From Chryseolinea soli (lineage in GTDB: Bacteria; Bacteroidota; Bacteroidia; Cytophagales; Cyclobacteriaceae), in NCBI RefSeq assembly GCF_003589925.1, contig NZ_CP032382.1, positions 5,084,001 to 5,148,000 of the forward strand: a DNA stretch of 64,000 nt, read 5' to 3'. The position numbers were made by a program, and so were the translations under genes. Below are positions 16,230 through 25,210 of this stretch, piece after piece (positions within the stretch are counted from its first letter, which is position 1; each line of letters starts with the position of its first letter). Below the pieces are notes generated by a model. The model saw nothing but the letters and a program-made list of their open reading frames with translations. It had not been told where the DNA came from and made no database searches.

Positions 16230-17507
16230 TTACGCGTTTTGTTTATGCCCAGTTTTTTTAAGACTTGGCAATTGCACAAGCGATTTGATTTCCCGGAGAT
16301 ATTCGGAAGGGGGTAGGCCGGCAAATTTTTTGAAGGCGGTCGTAAATGAGTTTCGGTTGCTGAATCCACAGTCGTAGGCCAGCCCTTCTAGTGTGAGCAC
16401 GTGGCCGTCGCCCTTTTTCATGCGGTCCATGCAATATTCAATGCGGTGCTGGTTCAGGTAGTCGTTGAACGATACGCCAAGGTAGCGGTTGAGCAAAGAC
16501 GAGAGTTGGTAGGCCGGGATGCGAAGGTCGTTGCTTAGATCTTGCAGGGAATAGCCCTGCCGCAGGTAGGGTTGCGTGAGCATGAGCGCTTTCAGCTGCG
16601 TGGTGATGATGAGTGCTTTCTCAGCGTCGATCAATTGCTTGTGCTCGTGTTCGGGCGCGGGGTCTTCACGTTGCTGCACGGAGTCAGGAGAAGTGCGCGA
16701 TTTATCCAGTGTCGGGTTCACGCGAATTTTGCTGGTCGAAGGGAGCGTTTGCATTTCCTGCACATTTCCATACAAGATGCTGGGATGGGTGAACAAGGCA
16801 ATAGCGGTGAAGATGATGTTGCCGGCCACGGTAAGCTGTATCAGGACGGTTGATGTATCGGGAGAAGTGAACCATCCATAGAAATAACAGAACACGGGGA
16901 TCACCTGCAAAACGCAATAGGTGATGAGCCAAATTCTCCAATTCTTATTCGCCTCCGTTTTTGCAAATTGTTCGTGATGGTAATACGTTATGACCAGTGC
17001 GATCTGCAGCGACCAATACACCACGAACTGCAAGCTCTGCGCCGGGAAGGGGAACCCTGCCGGAAACAACCATCCTTGGGCATACGGGTTCAGGTGATGA
17101 AGGTTGATCAGGTCCTGTTGCAGGACCAGTTGTTTGTCGGCGGAGGAAAGCCAAAAGAATGGAAGGCAATCCACCAAATACAAAAACGCAGGTACCAGAT
17201 GAAGCAAATCGATGACGCGGAATTTTTTACCGGCAATGGCCGAGCGCACATACAGATAAGAAAAGGGTATGTAGAGAAGTGCCAGCAGATTGCCCGTGCG
17301 ATAGAGATGGGGCAGGCTGGTGATCCATCCGGTTTCCACCAGGAATACGACCACGAGGGCATAGGAAATACTTGCCATCGACACCGCCAGGTATTTGTTG
17401 GGCGTCGTCAGATTTTTGGGGTAGCGCCACAAAACATATGATGCGACGAAGCCCAGTGTGAACGCGACGATCTGTACGACAGCGGTAAGTTTGAAATACG
17501 TTTCCAT
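16230..17507 (-). CDS. membrane-anchored AraC-family regulator
   Basis: A 425-aa protein with about seven N-terminal transmembrane helices (roughly residues 5-245, e.g. VVQIVAFTLGFVASYVLW, LVITYYHHEQ after a helix, GNIIFTAIALF), a polar linker, and a C-terminal AraC helix-turn-helix domain (about 315-415): YSLQDLSNDLRIPAYQLSSL and LEGLAYDCGFSNRNSFTTAF, then the conserved FKKFAGLPPSEYLREIK. This 7TM-AraC architecture is frequent in Bacteroidota. The signal is unknown. Its upstream region (17508-17948) contains no other supported gene. Confidence 0.88.
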   Translation of the reverse strand: METYFKLTAVVQIVAFTLGFVASYVLWRYPKNLTTPNKYLAVSMASISYALVVVFLVETGWITSLPHLYRTGNLLALLYIPFSYLYVRSAIAGKKFRVIDLLHLVPAFLYLVDCLPFFWLSSADKQLVLQQDLINLHHLNPYAQGWLFPAGFPFPAQSLQFVVYWSLQIALVITYYHHEQFAKTEANKNWRIWLITYCVLQVIPVFCYFYGWFTSPDTSTVLIQLTVAGNIIFTAIALFTHPSILYGNVQEMQTLPSTSKIRVNPTLDKSRTSPDSVQQREDPAPEHEHKQLIDAEKALIITTQLKALMLTQPYLRQGYSLQDLSNDLRIPAYQLSSLLNRYLGVSFNDYLNQHRIEYCMDRMKKGDGHVLTLEGLAYDCGFSNRNSFTTAFKKFAGLPPSEYLREIKSLVQLPSLKKTGHKQNA

Positions 17508-17948
17508 AATAACACAGATTTTGAGAGCGTGAATAATTATGGAGTCTTGAAAAGCGCTACTCTCAATCTGAGCGATGGCAGGAAATGTATTTCGGCGGGC
17601 CGCAGCAATCTGCTAGAGGCCCGAAAAGATAGAGGGTTTTCATTTTCGGTTGAGGAATTATTGCATAAACAATATAAGCAAAATCCTGAAGCCTTTGGTG
17701 ATGTTTTCGCGGCTTTCCGGCACGTTGTGCTGACAATCTTTGACAGTGGTAAGGCCTCGTCAAAAAACCAGCACCGGGCTGGACACGAACCGTCTGGTGG
17801 TTAGGAAGTTCAACACGGCGCAAAAGGAGAACAGGGTAAGCCGCGGAGAAGAACTTTGCTGCCAAGAAATCGAAATTCTTGACAAACTCACCAGCCTAAA
17901 CCGATTGGTCATCCCCGGAATTTTGTACTGTGACAGCATGGTTTCGGA
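17508..17948. other. gene-free stretch
   Basis: About 440 nt between the start of the membrane AraC gene and the end of the sigma-factor gene. Two overlapping frames of 91 and 100 codons (17529 on the plus strand, 17865 on the minus strand) run through it, but neither has a recognised domain or ribosome-binding site. I see no hairpin or repeat of note. Confidence 0.4.
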
Positions 17949-19172
17949 TTAAAAGGCATCCAGCTTCTTTTGAATGGCTTGTTTGTCGGCCGGTGTTTTA
18001 GCCAGGGTCAGGGCTTGTTCGTAGTGGCGTTTGGCTTTGGCAGGGTCGAGGTCGGTGTACAGGTCGCCGAGCAGCATGAAGTAAAAATGATTGCCCGTAA
18101 GTTGCAATTTTTCGGCTTCCACAAGCGCCTGTCGTTTTCCATTGGCCCGCGAAAGCGCATAGGTCCTGTTCAGCGCCGCCATGGGTGAGTATTCAATTTG
18201 CAGTAGCTGGTTGTAGAGCTGCAGAATGTTTTCCCACTTTTCTTTCGTGCTGTTCTTTTGTGTATGCCAATAGGCAATACCCGCCTCCAGGTGATATTTG
18301 GAGAGTTTGTTTCCGCTGGCAGAGCGGCTCAAAAAATAGCCCCCCTTGTTGATCCACTCGGTGTTCCAAAGACTGGTGTCCTGGTCTTCATAAAGGATCA
18401 ACTCGCCGCTTTCCGTCAGCCGCGCATCGAAGCGGGACGTGTGAAAACACATGAGTGATAGCAGGGCGTTGGCGGCCGGTGTGTTCGTGATCTTGTTTTC
18501 CACCAACATGGTGCAAAGCCGCATCGCCTCCAGGCAAAGTTCCTTGCGCACTGTGCTATTTTGGCTTACCGAATAATAGCCTTCGTTAAATAACAAATAG
18601 ATCGTAGTCAGCACCGCGGCCATCCGCCCCTCCAACTCGGCTGCGTCGGGCAACTCGATCTTTATTTTTTGTTCGCGCAATTTCTCCTTGCCCCGCAACA
18701 ACCGCTTGTTGATCGTATCCTTGTTGGTGATGAATGCATCGGCGATCTCCTCAATACCAAACCCGCAAAGAATACGCAGCGCCAACCCCACCTGCGCCTC
18801 GGTGGGAATGGCCGGATGACATACTGCAAACATCATCTGCAACTGACTGTCGTTTATGTTTTGAGGTGACAGATCGATCTCAGCTTCCAGTGAACTCGTC
18901 GCATCTTTTACAACCGGCACGATTTTGTTTTCATACACGTGATTCCGCTGCAAATACGTTTTAGCCTTGTTTCTTGCCACATGATACAGCCATGCCGTTG
19001 GATTAGGAGGGACCCCACCGACGCCCCACGCCTGGGTCGCCGTAAGAAACGTGTCGCTGGCAATGTCTTCCGCCACCTCGATCTGTTCGAAGCCAAAGCG
19101 CTTGCTGAGCACCGAAACAATTTTCCGGTACTCGATCCTGAACAAATGCGGTATCAATTCGACGTGATCCAT
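17949..19172 (-). CDS. ECF42-type RNA polymerase sigma factor (DUF6596)
   Basis: A 407-aa ECF sigma factor. Region 2 is near the N-terminus (FRIEYRKIVSVLSKRFG, EVAEDIASDTFLTATQAW), region 4 is about residues 105-165 (LALRILCGFGIEEIADAF, NKRLLRGKEKLREQ), and a long C-terminal extension with DUF6596/TPR-like helices follows (LEAGIAYWHTQKNSTKEKWE, ALNRTYALSRANGK). These are the marks of group ECF42, which is typically encoded next to a YCII/DGPF protein rather than an anti-sigma factor, as here. I chose the ATG at 19172; the frame extends to 19190, but that would put a terminator-like hairpin inside the gene. Region 4 recognises an unknown promoter. Confidence 0.88.
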   Translation of the reverse strand: MDHVELIPHLFRIEYRKIVSVLSKRFGFEQIEVAEDIASDTFLTATQAWGVGGVPPNPTAWLYHVARNKAKTYLQRNHVYENKIVPVVKDATSSLEAEIDLSPQNINDSQLQMMFAVCHPAIPTEAQVGLALRILCGFGIEEIADAFITNKDTINKRLLRGKEKLREQKIKIELPDAAELEGRMAAVLTTIYLLFNEGYYSVSQNSTVRKELCLEAMRLCTMLVENKITNTPAANALLSLMCFHTSRFDARLTESGELILYEDQDTSLWNTEWINKGGYFLSRSASGNKLSKYHLEAGIAYWHTQKNSTKEKWENILQLYNQLLQIEYSPMAALNRTYALSRANGKRQALVEAEKLQLTGNHFYFMLLGDLYTDLDPAKAKRHYEQALTLAKTPADKQAIQKKLDAF

Positions 19173-19179
19173 AGAAAAA

Positions 19180-19204
19180 AAGCGCCCCACAGAATGGAGC
19201 GCTT
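19180..19204 (-). terminator. intrinsic-terminator-like hairpin between yciI and sigma gene
   Basis: On the minus strand, AAGCGC (19204-19199) pairs with GCGCTT (19185-19180), with three more pairs inside after one mismatch and a 5-nt loop. A run of six T follows, ending just before the ATG at 19172. It lies between the YciI stop (19211) and the sigma start, so it would attenuate read-through from yciI into the sigma gene. Confidence 0.7.
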
Positions 19205-19210
19205 CCAGCT

Positions 19211-19570
19211 TTATTTTTTATTGTCGTGCACCGAAACTACTTTGCGCACCTCGACACTGTTGCCCGCGCCACCCAATATAGGGCACTCCTTGGCCATGCG
19301 CAAAGCATCCTCAAAGTCACTCGCCCGGACAGAGATAAACCCCGCCAGCGATTCCTTGATATCCACATAGGGACCATCGGTAACTACACTAGGATGCTTT
19401 ACGACTTTCCCTTCGGTAGAAAGTCCAGTGCCACCCACAAACTTGTTCTGAGCAGCAATGCCGCCTACCCAGTCCTGGTATTGTTTCATATAGACTTGCA
19501 TTTGCTCAGGAGAAGGCTGGATTTCTTTGGTGAGAATGTCAAGACGGAATAGTAAGACGTATTCTTCCAT
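19211..19570 (-). CDS. YciI/DGPF-family protein
   Basis: A 119-aa YCII-related protein. The signature DGPYVDIKESLAGFISVRA (DGP at about 67-69) follows an N-terminal strand YVLLFRLD; the usual C-terminal ECPILGG and a final helix/strand (SVEVRKVVSVHDNKK) are present. Members are small dimeric alpha/beta-barrel proteins, some with peroxidase- or hydrolase-like activity, and DGPF forms are commonly linked to ECF42 sigma factors. It is the upstream gene of the pair and is separated from the sigma gene by the hairpin at 19180-19204. Confidence 0.88.
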   Translation of the reverse strand: MEEYVLLFRLDILTKEIQPSPEQMQVYMKQYQDWVGGIAAQNKFVGGTGLSTEGKVVKHPSVVTDGPYVDIKESLAGFISVRASDFEDALRMAKECPILGGAGNSVEVRKVVSVHDNKK

Positions 19571-19704
19571 ATTGTATGAGATTTTTGAATTGTAAGATAG
19601 TTAAAGAGGGACGAGGTAGAAAGAAATTTGAACCGCCCTCCTTCGCCAAAGTTTCGGCGGGCAAGAAAATAGACGCAAAACCTGCTCTCGTCCCTGTTGG
19701 TGTT

Positions 19705-19789
19705 CACCCGCCCTTGTTGGTGTTCTTCACCAACAAGAATTGGACAGGCCATTTCAATATTTGAAAGGTCGCCATGCGCCATCGTTCCA
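19705..19789 (-). repeat. dispersed double-palindrome element, copy B
   Basis: In reverse orientation it repeats 15934-16019, including TTCAAATATTGAA and the CTTGTTGGTG/CACCAACAAG hairpin, both exactly conserved. It lies between the YciI gene and the end of the DHFR-family gene. The plus-strand text just left of it (CTGTTGGTGTTCACCC) looks like a decayed extra hairpin arm. Confidence 0.8.
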
Positions 19790-19800
19790 TGCCAGCCCCA

Positions 19801-20394
19801 TCACACCTGCCCCGCCGGTCTCCCCCCAGTATCCCGTTTCCCAACCAACGGCACATAATTCAACAACACCACCCCGCTTTTAAAATTCTTCACCGAAGTC
19901 AACGTCAAGTCAAGCATATGCGTCATCCCTTTGAACGCCGGCGTTCCATCACCGAGCGCGACGGGGTCCAACATGAATTGATAAGAGTCAATAAGCCCTT
20001 TGCCGGCCAGTTGAGTTACAATGCTGCCACTGCCCAGGATCGTAATGTTTTTGTCGCCTTGTTTTAGGGTGCGTACGAAGGCGTCGATGTTGTCATTCAC
20101 GAGTTGGCTGTTGTTCCAGGTGGCTTTTTTCAGGGTTCGGGAGAAGACGATCTTTTTTGAATTGTTCATGCCCTCGGCTACGGCCGGCACGCTTTGTTTG
20201 GCTTGCTCGGTGGGCCAATAGCGCATCATCATTTCGTAGGTCACACGTCCGAACATGAGGATGCTTTCCGTGCTGGCGGCGTTGGAGGCAAATTCGCTTT
20301 CTTCCTGGCCGTGTCGATGCCAGCTGATATCGTCGTTGAGGCCTTTGTAGTAGCCGTTGAGGGTGATGAAATTGAATACCGATAAGTGTCCCAT
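19801..20394 (-). CDS. dihydrofolate reductase-family (RibD C-terminal-like) protein
   Basis: A 197-aa protein of the RibD_C/DHFR-like fold: MGHLSVFNFITLNGYYKG at the start, MFGRVTYEMMMRYWP (nucleotide-binding helix) and NITILGSGSIVTQLAGKGLID (dinucleotide-binding glycine loop). These stand-alone proteins are probably NADPH-dependent reductases of unknown substrate rather than true DHFR. The C-terminus (GKRDTGGRPAGQV) is low in structure and borders the repeat element B. Confidence 0.85.
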   Translation of the reverse strand: MGHLSVFNFITLNGYYKGLNDDISWHRHGQEESEFASNAASTESILMFGRVTYEMMMRYWPTEQAKQSVPAVAEGMNNSKKIVFSRTLKKATWNNSQLVNDNIDAFVRTLKQGDKNITILGSGSIVTQLAGKGLIDSYQFMLDPVALGDGTPAFKGMTHMLDLTLTSVKNFKSGVVLLNYVPLVGKRDTGGRPAGQV

Positions 20395-20631
20395 GATGTT
20401 GTTTGTTTTAGTTTTTCAATGATGTTTATCAATCCCTTATCAAATGAGAAGTGGGGAATGGGACAACGGTTTGGAAATTTTTTTAAGAATTTCCGAAAAG
20501 CCAAAAATTCGGCGCGAAAGGTGGTATTTGAGGGATTGCGGAATCGCCTCAGCCGCTTTATTCATGACAAACGGCAGGTGCGAAATGTTTATAATTCCTA
20601 TCTTCCCTTAGAAAAGATTTCCTGACATCCT

Positions 20632-21465
20632 ATGGAATCGTCACAGCAACCCCTCATCTCCCACGCCGAACCGATCCTTCCCGTAGCCGACATCACGGCC
20701 ACCGTTGACTACTGGCACAAGGTGTTGGGGTTTCCTGAAAAGTGGACCTGGGGTGAGCCCCCCAATCATGGTGGGGTAGTTTGGCATGGTGCGCACGTGC
20801 AGTTCACACTCAATCCTTCGCTCGCTGCAGTTTCCGGTCCGCAGGCCATCTTCATCACGGCGCGGCATATCCAGTCCTTGTATGCGCTGCATCAATCCAG
20901 GAATGTGGAGATCGTGTCCCCGCTCGAAAATAAACCGTGGGGCATGGCGGGTTACATCGTCCGTGAAATGAACGGCTACTACATCAACTTTGGCGGGGCG
21001 TTGATCGGCGATCACGAACACCGTCATGGGCGTGCACCCGTGCCGATGCGCATCGTTCACAGATCGCCAACACCTGCGGAATACTCCTGGCTCAATGTCG
21101 CGGTGGGCTGGTCAAAGTCAACCAACGCCGAGGCATTGCCGGACATCCTGTCTTCGCCTGTGCATGCCGTGGTGGCCGAACACACCCAGACCGGCGAGGC
21201 CATCGGTTGCGCCCTGTTGTTAGGCGACAACGCAAGTTTGTACTATGTCAAGGACGTGATGGTGCATCCTGATTGGCAACACCGGGGCGTGGGCACCGCC
21301 ATGATGGAGGAACTCATCCAATGGTTTGATACCAACGCGCCACACAACGCACTGGCCACCCTCATCACCGGTGAGAACCTCGCGCCATTCTATCAGCCGT
21401 TGGGATTCACGCCTGCATTTGGCATGATGCGCTGGTCGCGTAAACCGGGATCAGATAAAAAGTAG
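20632..21465 (+). CDS. glyoxalase-domain / GNAT acetyltransferase fusion
   Basis: A 277-aa two-domain protein. Residues 1-125 are a vicinal-oxygen-chelate (glyoxalase/bleomycin-resistance) module (AEPILPVADITATVDYWHKV, then NHGGVVWHGAHVQFTLN and FITARHIQSLYA). Residues about 140-277 are a GNAT N-acetyltransferase with the acetyl-CoA loop QHRGVGTAMM and the preceding strand YYVKDVMVHPDW. Glyoxalase-GNAT fusions occur in resistance or detoxification contexts; the substrate here is unknown. It is probably monocistronic, with a minus-strand gene upstream and a convergent gene downstream. Confidence 0.85.
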   Translation: MESSQQPLISHAEPILPVADITATVDYWHKVLGFPEKWTWGEPPNHGGVVWHGAHVQFTLNPSLAAVSGPQAIFITARHIQSLYALHQSRNVEIVSPLENKPWGMAGYIVREMNGYYINFGGALIGDHEHRHGRAPVPMRIVHRSPTPAEYSWLNVAVGWSKSTNAEALPDILSSPVHAVVAEHTQTGEAIGCALLLGDNASLYYVKDVMVHPDWQHRGVGTAMMEELIQWFDTNAPHNALATLITGENLAPFYQPLGFTPAFGMMRWSRKPGSDKK

Positions 21466-21540
21466 GTCTTGGACACCGGAATAGGATGGACGTTTGGTAA
21501 AAGCGTTGACGTCATTTGTTGAAGGGAAGCAAACGGGAGA

Positions 21541-22131
21541 TCAGACTTTTTGCTTCAGATATTTTCGCTTCCACACTTTATACCAGTGCTTGTTTTTCGG
21601 ATAGCTGCGATGGGGTGTGGCATTGTTGCACAACAGCGCCACAAAAAAAAGAATGAGCACGCCACTCAACACCGGGCTGAGCACATACCAAAAACCCAGC
21701 GCCTGGATCTTCTCCGACCCAATATTGGCGATCAGCGCCGTAGCGCCACCGGGAGGGTGAAGGGTTTTCGTCATCTGCATAAACACAATCGACAAGGCCA
21801 CCGAAAGAGCCGAAGTGAACCAAACATCGCCAGGAACGATCTTGTGCACGAGCACCCCCGTGAACGCACAAATAACATGACCGCCGATCAGATTCCGGGG
21901 CTGGGCCAGGGGGCTGTTGATGATGCCGTAGATCAACACGGACGAAGCGCCGAAAGAACCGATCAGGAAAAGATTGTCGATAGGAGCCAGGTTGCTGTTG
22001 AGCCAACCGATGACCGCGATACCGAGAAATGCACCGATGAACGTCCAAAAATGTTCCTGGAAATCCACGAGCGTTTCCTGGTAAATGATCCGGCGGGCCT
22101 TAAAAATGTGGCGTTTGACCTTTCTTTTCAC
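21541..22131 (-). CDS. HPP-family membrane protein
   Basis: A 196-aa integral membrane protein with four predicted helices (FWTFIGAFLGIAVIGWL, NLFLIGSFGASSVLIYGIIN, ALSVALSIVFMQMT, PVLSGVLILFFVALL) and the family-defining motif TLHPPGGATALIANIGS. HPP proteins include nitrite transporters in plastids and cyanobacteria; the bacterial role is mostly unknown. The N-terminus is very basic (MKRKVKRHIFKARR). It stands alone, convergent with the fusion gene at 20632. Confidence 0.88.
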   Translation of the reverse strand: MKRKVKRHIFKARRIIYQETLVDFQEHFWTFIGAFLGIAVIGWLNSNLAPIDNLFLIGSFGASSVLIYGIINSPLAQPRNLIGGHVICAFTGVLVHKIVPGDVWFTSALSVALSIVFMQMTKTLHPPGGATALIANIGSEKIQALGFWYVLSPVLSGVLILFFVALLCNNATPHRSYPKNKHWYKVWKRKYLKQKV

Positions 22132-22257
22132 GGCCGCAAAGATAAGGCTATGCCGCGCATGCGCGTGAAAAAAATGGGGCTCGCGACTAGGGGTTTATAC
22201 GGATAGATGATCGGGTGGAACTTCAGCGCGTGTAAAGGGAAAATCGAGGTGACCCGT

Positions 22258-22560
22258 TTATAATTTTGTCCCCTGAATTAATATAGACGATTTTATGGAT
22301 TGTTCCTTCAAATGCAAAAACTTCTTTCGCTCTTCATCGTGTTTGAAGTTCTCAAAATCTTGTTCGGTGTCAAATTCTGCGAGATGAATTTCGTAGGGTC
22401 TCTCGATCTGGTTTTCTATGAAGGTGTCGGGGGTAGGTCTCACCCGGAACAAAAGTCTGCCGTTGTATTTTGAAATGGTGGGGATGGCTATTTTCTCAAA
22501 TTCGTCAAAGACCTTTTCTTGTCCCGGGATGATGTAGATAAGTTGCGTTACGAAAATCAT
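22258..22560 (-). CDS. DUF1330-like small protein
   Basis: A 100-aa ferredoxin-like alpha/beta-barrel protein resembling DUF1330 (QLIYIIPGQEKVFDEFEKIA, YEIHLAEFDTEQDFENFKHD). Such dimeric barrels are often monooxygenase-like or dye-decolouring relatives of unknown reaction. It is the last gene of the co-directional group NmrA, AraC, DUF1330, though a 220-nt gap separates it from the AraC gene. Confidence 0.7.
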   Translation of the reverse strand: MIFVTQLIYIIPGQEKVFDEFEKIAIPTISKYNGRLLFRVRPTPDTFIENQIERPYEIHLAEFDTEQDFENFKHDEERKKFLHLKEQSIKSSILIQGTKL

Positions 22561-22780
22561 TTTTGTTATGCTTTGAGGGAGTGATTTTGGTGATCAGGAG
22601 ATCAGATGCAAGAAAACTTCTCACCGGAGATGATTTCCTTGTCTTCATTAATTACCAGATTTTGACGGATAAATCAAAGCCCGCAATCAAAAATCGACCA
22701 AGTTTGCCACGTGGCGCCTAGACAAAGAATATTTTGGCGATGGCATAAGCGCCGGTAACCCAAATAGGGGAGTGGTTTTG

Positions 22781-23701
22781 TCAGTTAAAAGACTGCCGGA
22801 ATTCCAGAGGTGAGAGATTGGTTTTTGTTTTGAACAACTTGCTAAAGGACTGCGGATGTTCAAACCCCAACGCATAGGCGATTTCGCTCACCGACAAATC
22901 GGTGGTGGATAGTTTTTCTTTTGCCTTTTCGATCAGCTTCTCGTGGATGTGTTGTTGCGTACTCTGTCCTGTCAATACTTTAAGCAAGCCCGACAGATAG
23001 TTGGGCGATACATTAAGTCGTTCGGCAACGTATTGAACCGTGGGTAACCCTTTGTTTATTAACGCATCATCGTTAAAATATTCCGTAAGAATATCTTCCA
23101 GGCGATGGAGGATTTTATGGTTGGTGATCTTGCGGGTTATGAATTGACGCTGATAGAATCTTTCGGCATACGTGAGCAACACTTCCAGCTGCGCGATGAT
23201 GATGTTTTGACTGAATTTGTCAATGTTCGAATGATACTCCTGCTTAATGTTTTGCACAATGCCGGCCATCGTTGCTTCCTCTTTGTCGGAAAGAAACAGG
23301 GCTTCATGTACCGAGTAGTCAAAGTATTCGTATTGCTTTATGGTTTTGGCTAACGGCGTGTTCCACAAAAAATCGGGATGGATGAGTAAGATCCATCCCG
23401 ACCGTTTTGTATCCGCATCTTTCCCAACCTCAATTCCAAAAACCTGGCCGGGTGATATAAAAAACATGACGCCTTCATCAAAATCGTATTCCTGCTGGCC
23501 GTATTTTATTTTGGCATTGAAATTTCTTTTCAGCGCGATAGAATAAAAATCGAATACCCAGTTGATCGGATTGTTCTCCACCGAATGCTTGATGGATTCA
23601 TAATCCACCAGGCTGATCAGCGGATGTTCCGGTTTGGGCAATCCCCTCACACGGTGAAATTCGCTTATCGTTTTGACCCGGTAAAGTTGCTTGGCTGGCA
23701 T
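22781..23701 (-). CDS. AraC-family transcriptional regulator
   Basis: A 306-aa regulator with an N-terminal cupin-like sensor domain (about 25-180; KYGQQEYDFDEGVMFFISPG) and a C-terminal double helix-turn-helix (about 205-306): GLPTVQYVAERLNVSPNYLS and LSVSEIAYALGFEHPQSFSK, ending FKTKTNLSPLEFRQS. It begins 50 nt after the NmrA-like gene, suggesting that it regulates or is co-transcribed with that NAD(P)-binding protein. The effector is unknown. Confidence 0.9.
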   Translation of the reverse strand: MPAKQLYRVKTISEFHRVRGLPKPEHPLISLVDYESIKHSVENNPINWVFDFYSIALKRNFNAKIKYGQQEYDFDEGVMFFISPGQVFGIEVGKDADTKRSGWILLIHPDFLWNTPLAKTIKQYEYFDYSVHEALFLSDKEEATMAGIVQNIKQEYHSNIDKFSQNIIIAQLEVLLTYAERFYQRQFITRKITNHKILHRLEDILTEYFNDDALINKGLPTVQYVAERLNVSPNYLSGLLKVLTGQSTQQHIHEKLIEKAKEKLSTTDLSVSEIAYALGFEHPQSFSKLFKTKTNLSPLEFRQSFN

Positions 23702-23751
23702 GCTGCGATGATAGTTACTTTTTGTTGAGGTTGTTGTATGGCTGCGTATTT

Positions 23752-24639
23752 TTATTTGAAAGCGGCGGCAAACTCCTTAGCGAAATCGGTCAGTTTTGTT
23801 TTGCCCAACGCCGGGCGGTTGCGATAGTAGTCTTCGAACAACACCCCGCTATGCATACTGGCATTCATCTCCACCAGGCCTGCGGCCACAAGCGGCGGCA
23901 CTCCAGCGGCTTCTAAACCGTTTTGCGTCTCTTCGCTGCTCTTGATAACCCATTTCAAATCGGGCTTCCCGATGGCGGCACCCAAGATACGTGCCACTTC
24001 ACTACAGGTCAGTTCATCACTCGCCACATAACGTACGTTAATGCCTTCCGTGAGGGTCACGAGTTCTTTGGCAGCCACGGCGGCAATATCGAGGGGAGAA
24101 ACCCAAGGCACGCGGTCGTCCGCACCATAATTCGAAGCGATGACGCCTTGTTTTTTTATGGCGCCTACAAAGCCAAGCAAATTGTAGTAGAAGGCGGTCG
24201 GTCGCAGGTGCGTAAGGGCTATGCCCGGTATTTTCTTTAGCGCCTGCTCCATATCATGATGGGCGAGAATGATTCCGGAATCCTTATCCAGGTGCGCGCC
24301 AACACTACTCAGATGAACCACCCGCTTCACGCCCGATTGTTGAATGGCTTGTGCATAGGTCTCGCCGATCCCGCGATAGTATGCTGTAGGGTCAAGATTA
24401 CCATTAAAGTGAAAGTTCGGCGGGATCATGCAATATACCGCGTCCGAACCGGTAAAAGTCTTGGTAAGAAACGCAACATCGTCTATTGAGCCGATGGCGG
24501 CCGTGGCCCCTAAGGCTTCGATGTCTTTTTGTTTTTCGGGGTTACTGCTGATAACGGTGACCGAATGTCCGTTCTGCACCAATTCCTTTGTTAGTGGTTT
24601 ACTGATGTTTCCCAGTGAACCGGTTACGATGATTTTCAT
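23752..24639 (-). CDS. NmrA-like NAD(P)-binding protein
   Basis: A 295-aa atypical short-chain dehydrogenase of the NmrA/QOR2-like type. Its Rossmann start is MKIIVTGSLGNISKPLTKEL with HSVTVISSNPEKQ recognising the cofactor ribose/phosphate; further landmarks are VKRVVHLSSVGAHLDKDSGI and LTHLRPTAFYYNLLGF. No classical YxxxK pair is obvious, so it is a redox sensor or quinone reductase-type protein. It lies 50 nt before the AraC gene. Confidence 0.85.
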   Translation of the reverse strand: MKIIVTGSLGNISKPLTKELVQNGHSVTVISSNPEKQKDIEALGATAAIGSIDDVAFLTKTFTGSDAVYCMIPPNFHFNGNLDPTAYYRGIGETYAQAIQQSGVKRVVHLSSVGAHLDKDSGIILAHHDMEQALKKIPGIALTHLRPTAFYYNLLGFVGAIKKQGVIASNYGADDRVPWVSPLDIAAVAAKELVTLTEGINVRYVASDELTCSEVARILGAAIGKPDLKWVIKSSEETQNGLEAAGVPPLVAAGLVEMNASMHSGVLFEDYYRNRPALGKTKLTDFAKEFAAAFK

Positions 24640-24742
24640 ACCGTCTGTTTTTTATTTCTACAAAATTCAGCAGTATCAAAGGAGGGGACGTAGTCAAATC
24701 TATGGTTGTTGTAGTCAAAAAGCAGGACAGGCTGGACGGGTA

Positions 24743-25210
24743 TCACTGCCCATTGGAATTCCAGATATCATGCGTTGTCAACCATGAACCGTCACCTTGG
24801 CGTTGAAGGATGTTGATATATTTCGCGGTGGATACCAGCGTGTCGCCTCCGCTATGCGGCACGAGCTTCACCTTGGCAAACCCTACGCCATAGCCAACGT
24901 CGCCAGAGACCTTCACCTCTTCATAGCCGCTCTCCAGAAAGGTTTTGTATTGATCAAAGATGCCCTGATAATAGTTGCGCACAGCCTCCCGGCCTGTGGT
25001 TGACTTTTTATCGGGAGCCATCAGCAATCCATTTTCTGTAAAGGCGGCCGCGATAACATCGGCATTTCCCTCATTGAACGCCTTCGCGCGAGCCGCACTG
25101 AGTGCTTTGATCTTTGAAATATCGCCGGCCTGATCCGGTGTGCTCCGCCGGTCACAGCAAGTCAAGCCGGTTATCAGGAATATCATAGTGATCACAAGTA
25201 ATTTCTTCAT
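24743..25210 (-). CDS. SnoaL-like (DUF4440) lipoprotein
   Basis: A 155-aa protein. From the ATG at 25210 it has a lipoprotein signal (MKKLLVITMIFLITGLTCC), then an NTF2-like domain of the SgcJ/EcaC type: IKALSAARAKAFNEGNADVI, AAFTENGLLMAPDKKSTTGR, FLESGYEEVKVSGDVGYG, WLTTHDIWNSNG. A longer frame to 25288 lacks a signal and is less likely. Function unknown. It lies 103 nt before the NmrA-like gene and may share its transcript. Confidence 0.75.
   Translation of the reverse strand: MKKLLVITMIFLITGLTCCDRRSTPDQAGDISKIKALSAARAKAFNEGNADVIAAAFTENGLLMAPDKKSTTGREAVRNYYQGIFDQYKTFLESGYEEVKVSGDVGYGVGFAKVKLVPHSGGDTLVSTAKYINILQRQGDGSWLTTHDIWNSNGQ

Noticed and set aside
17529..17865. Overlapping 91- and 100-codon frames between the AraC and sigma genes
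   Set aside because: No ribosome-binding site, signal or domain; one frame on each strand is typical of non-coding DNA here.
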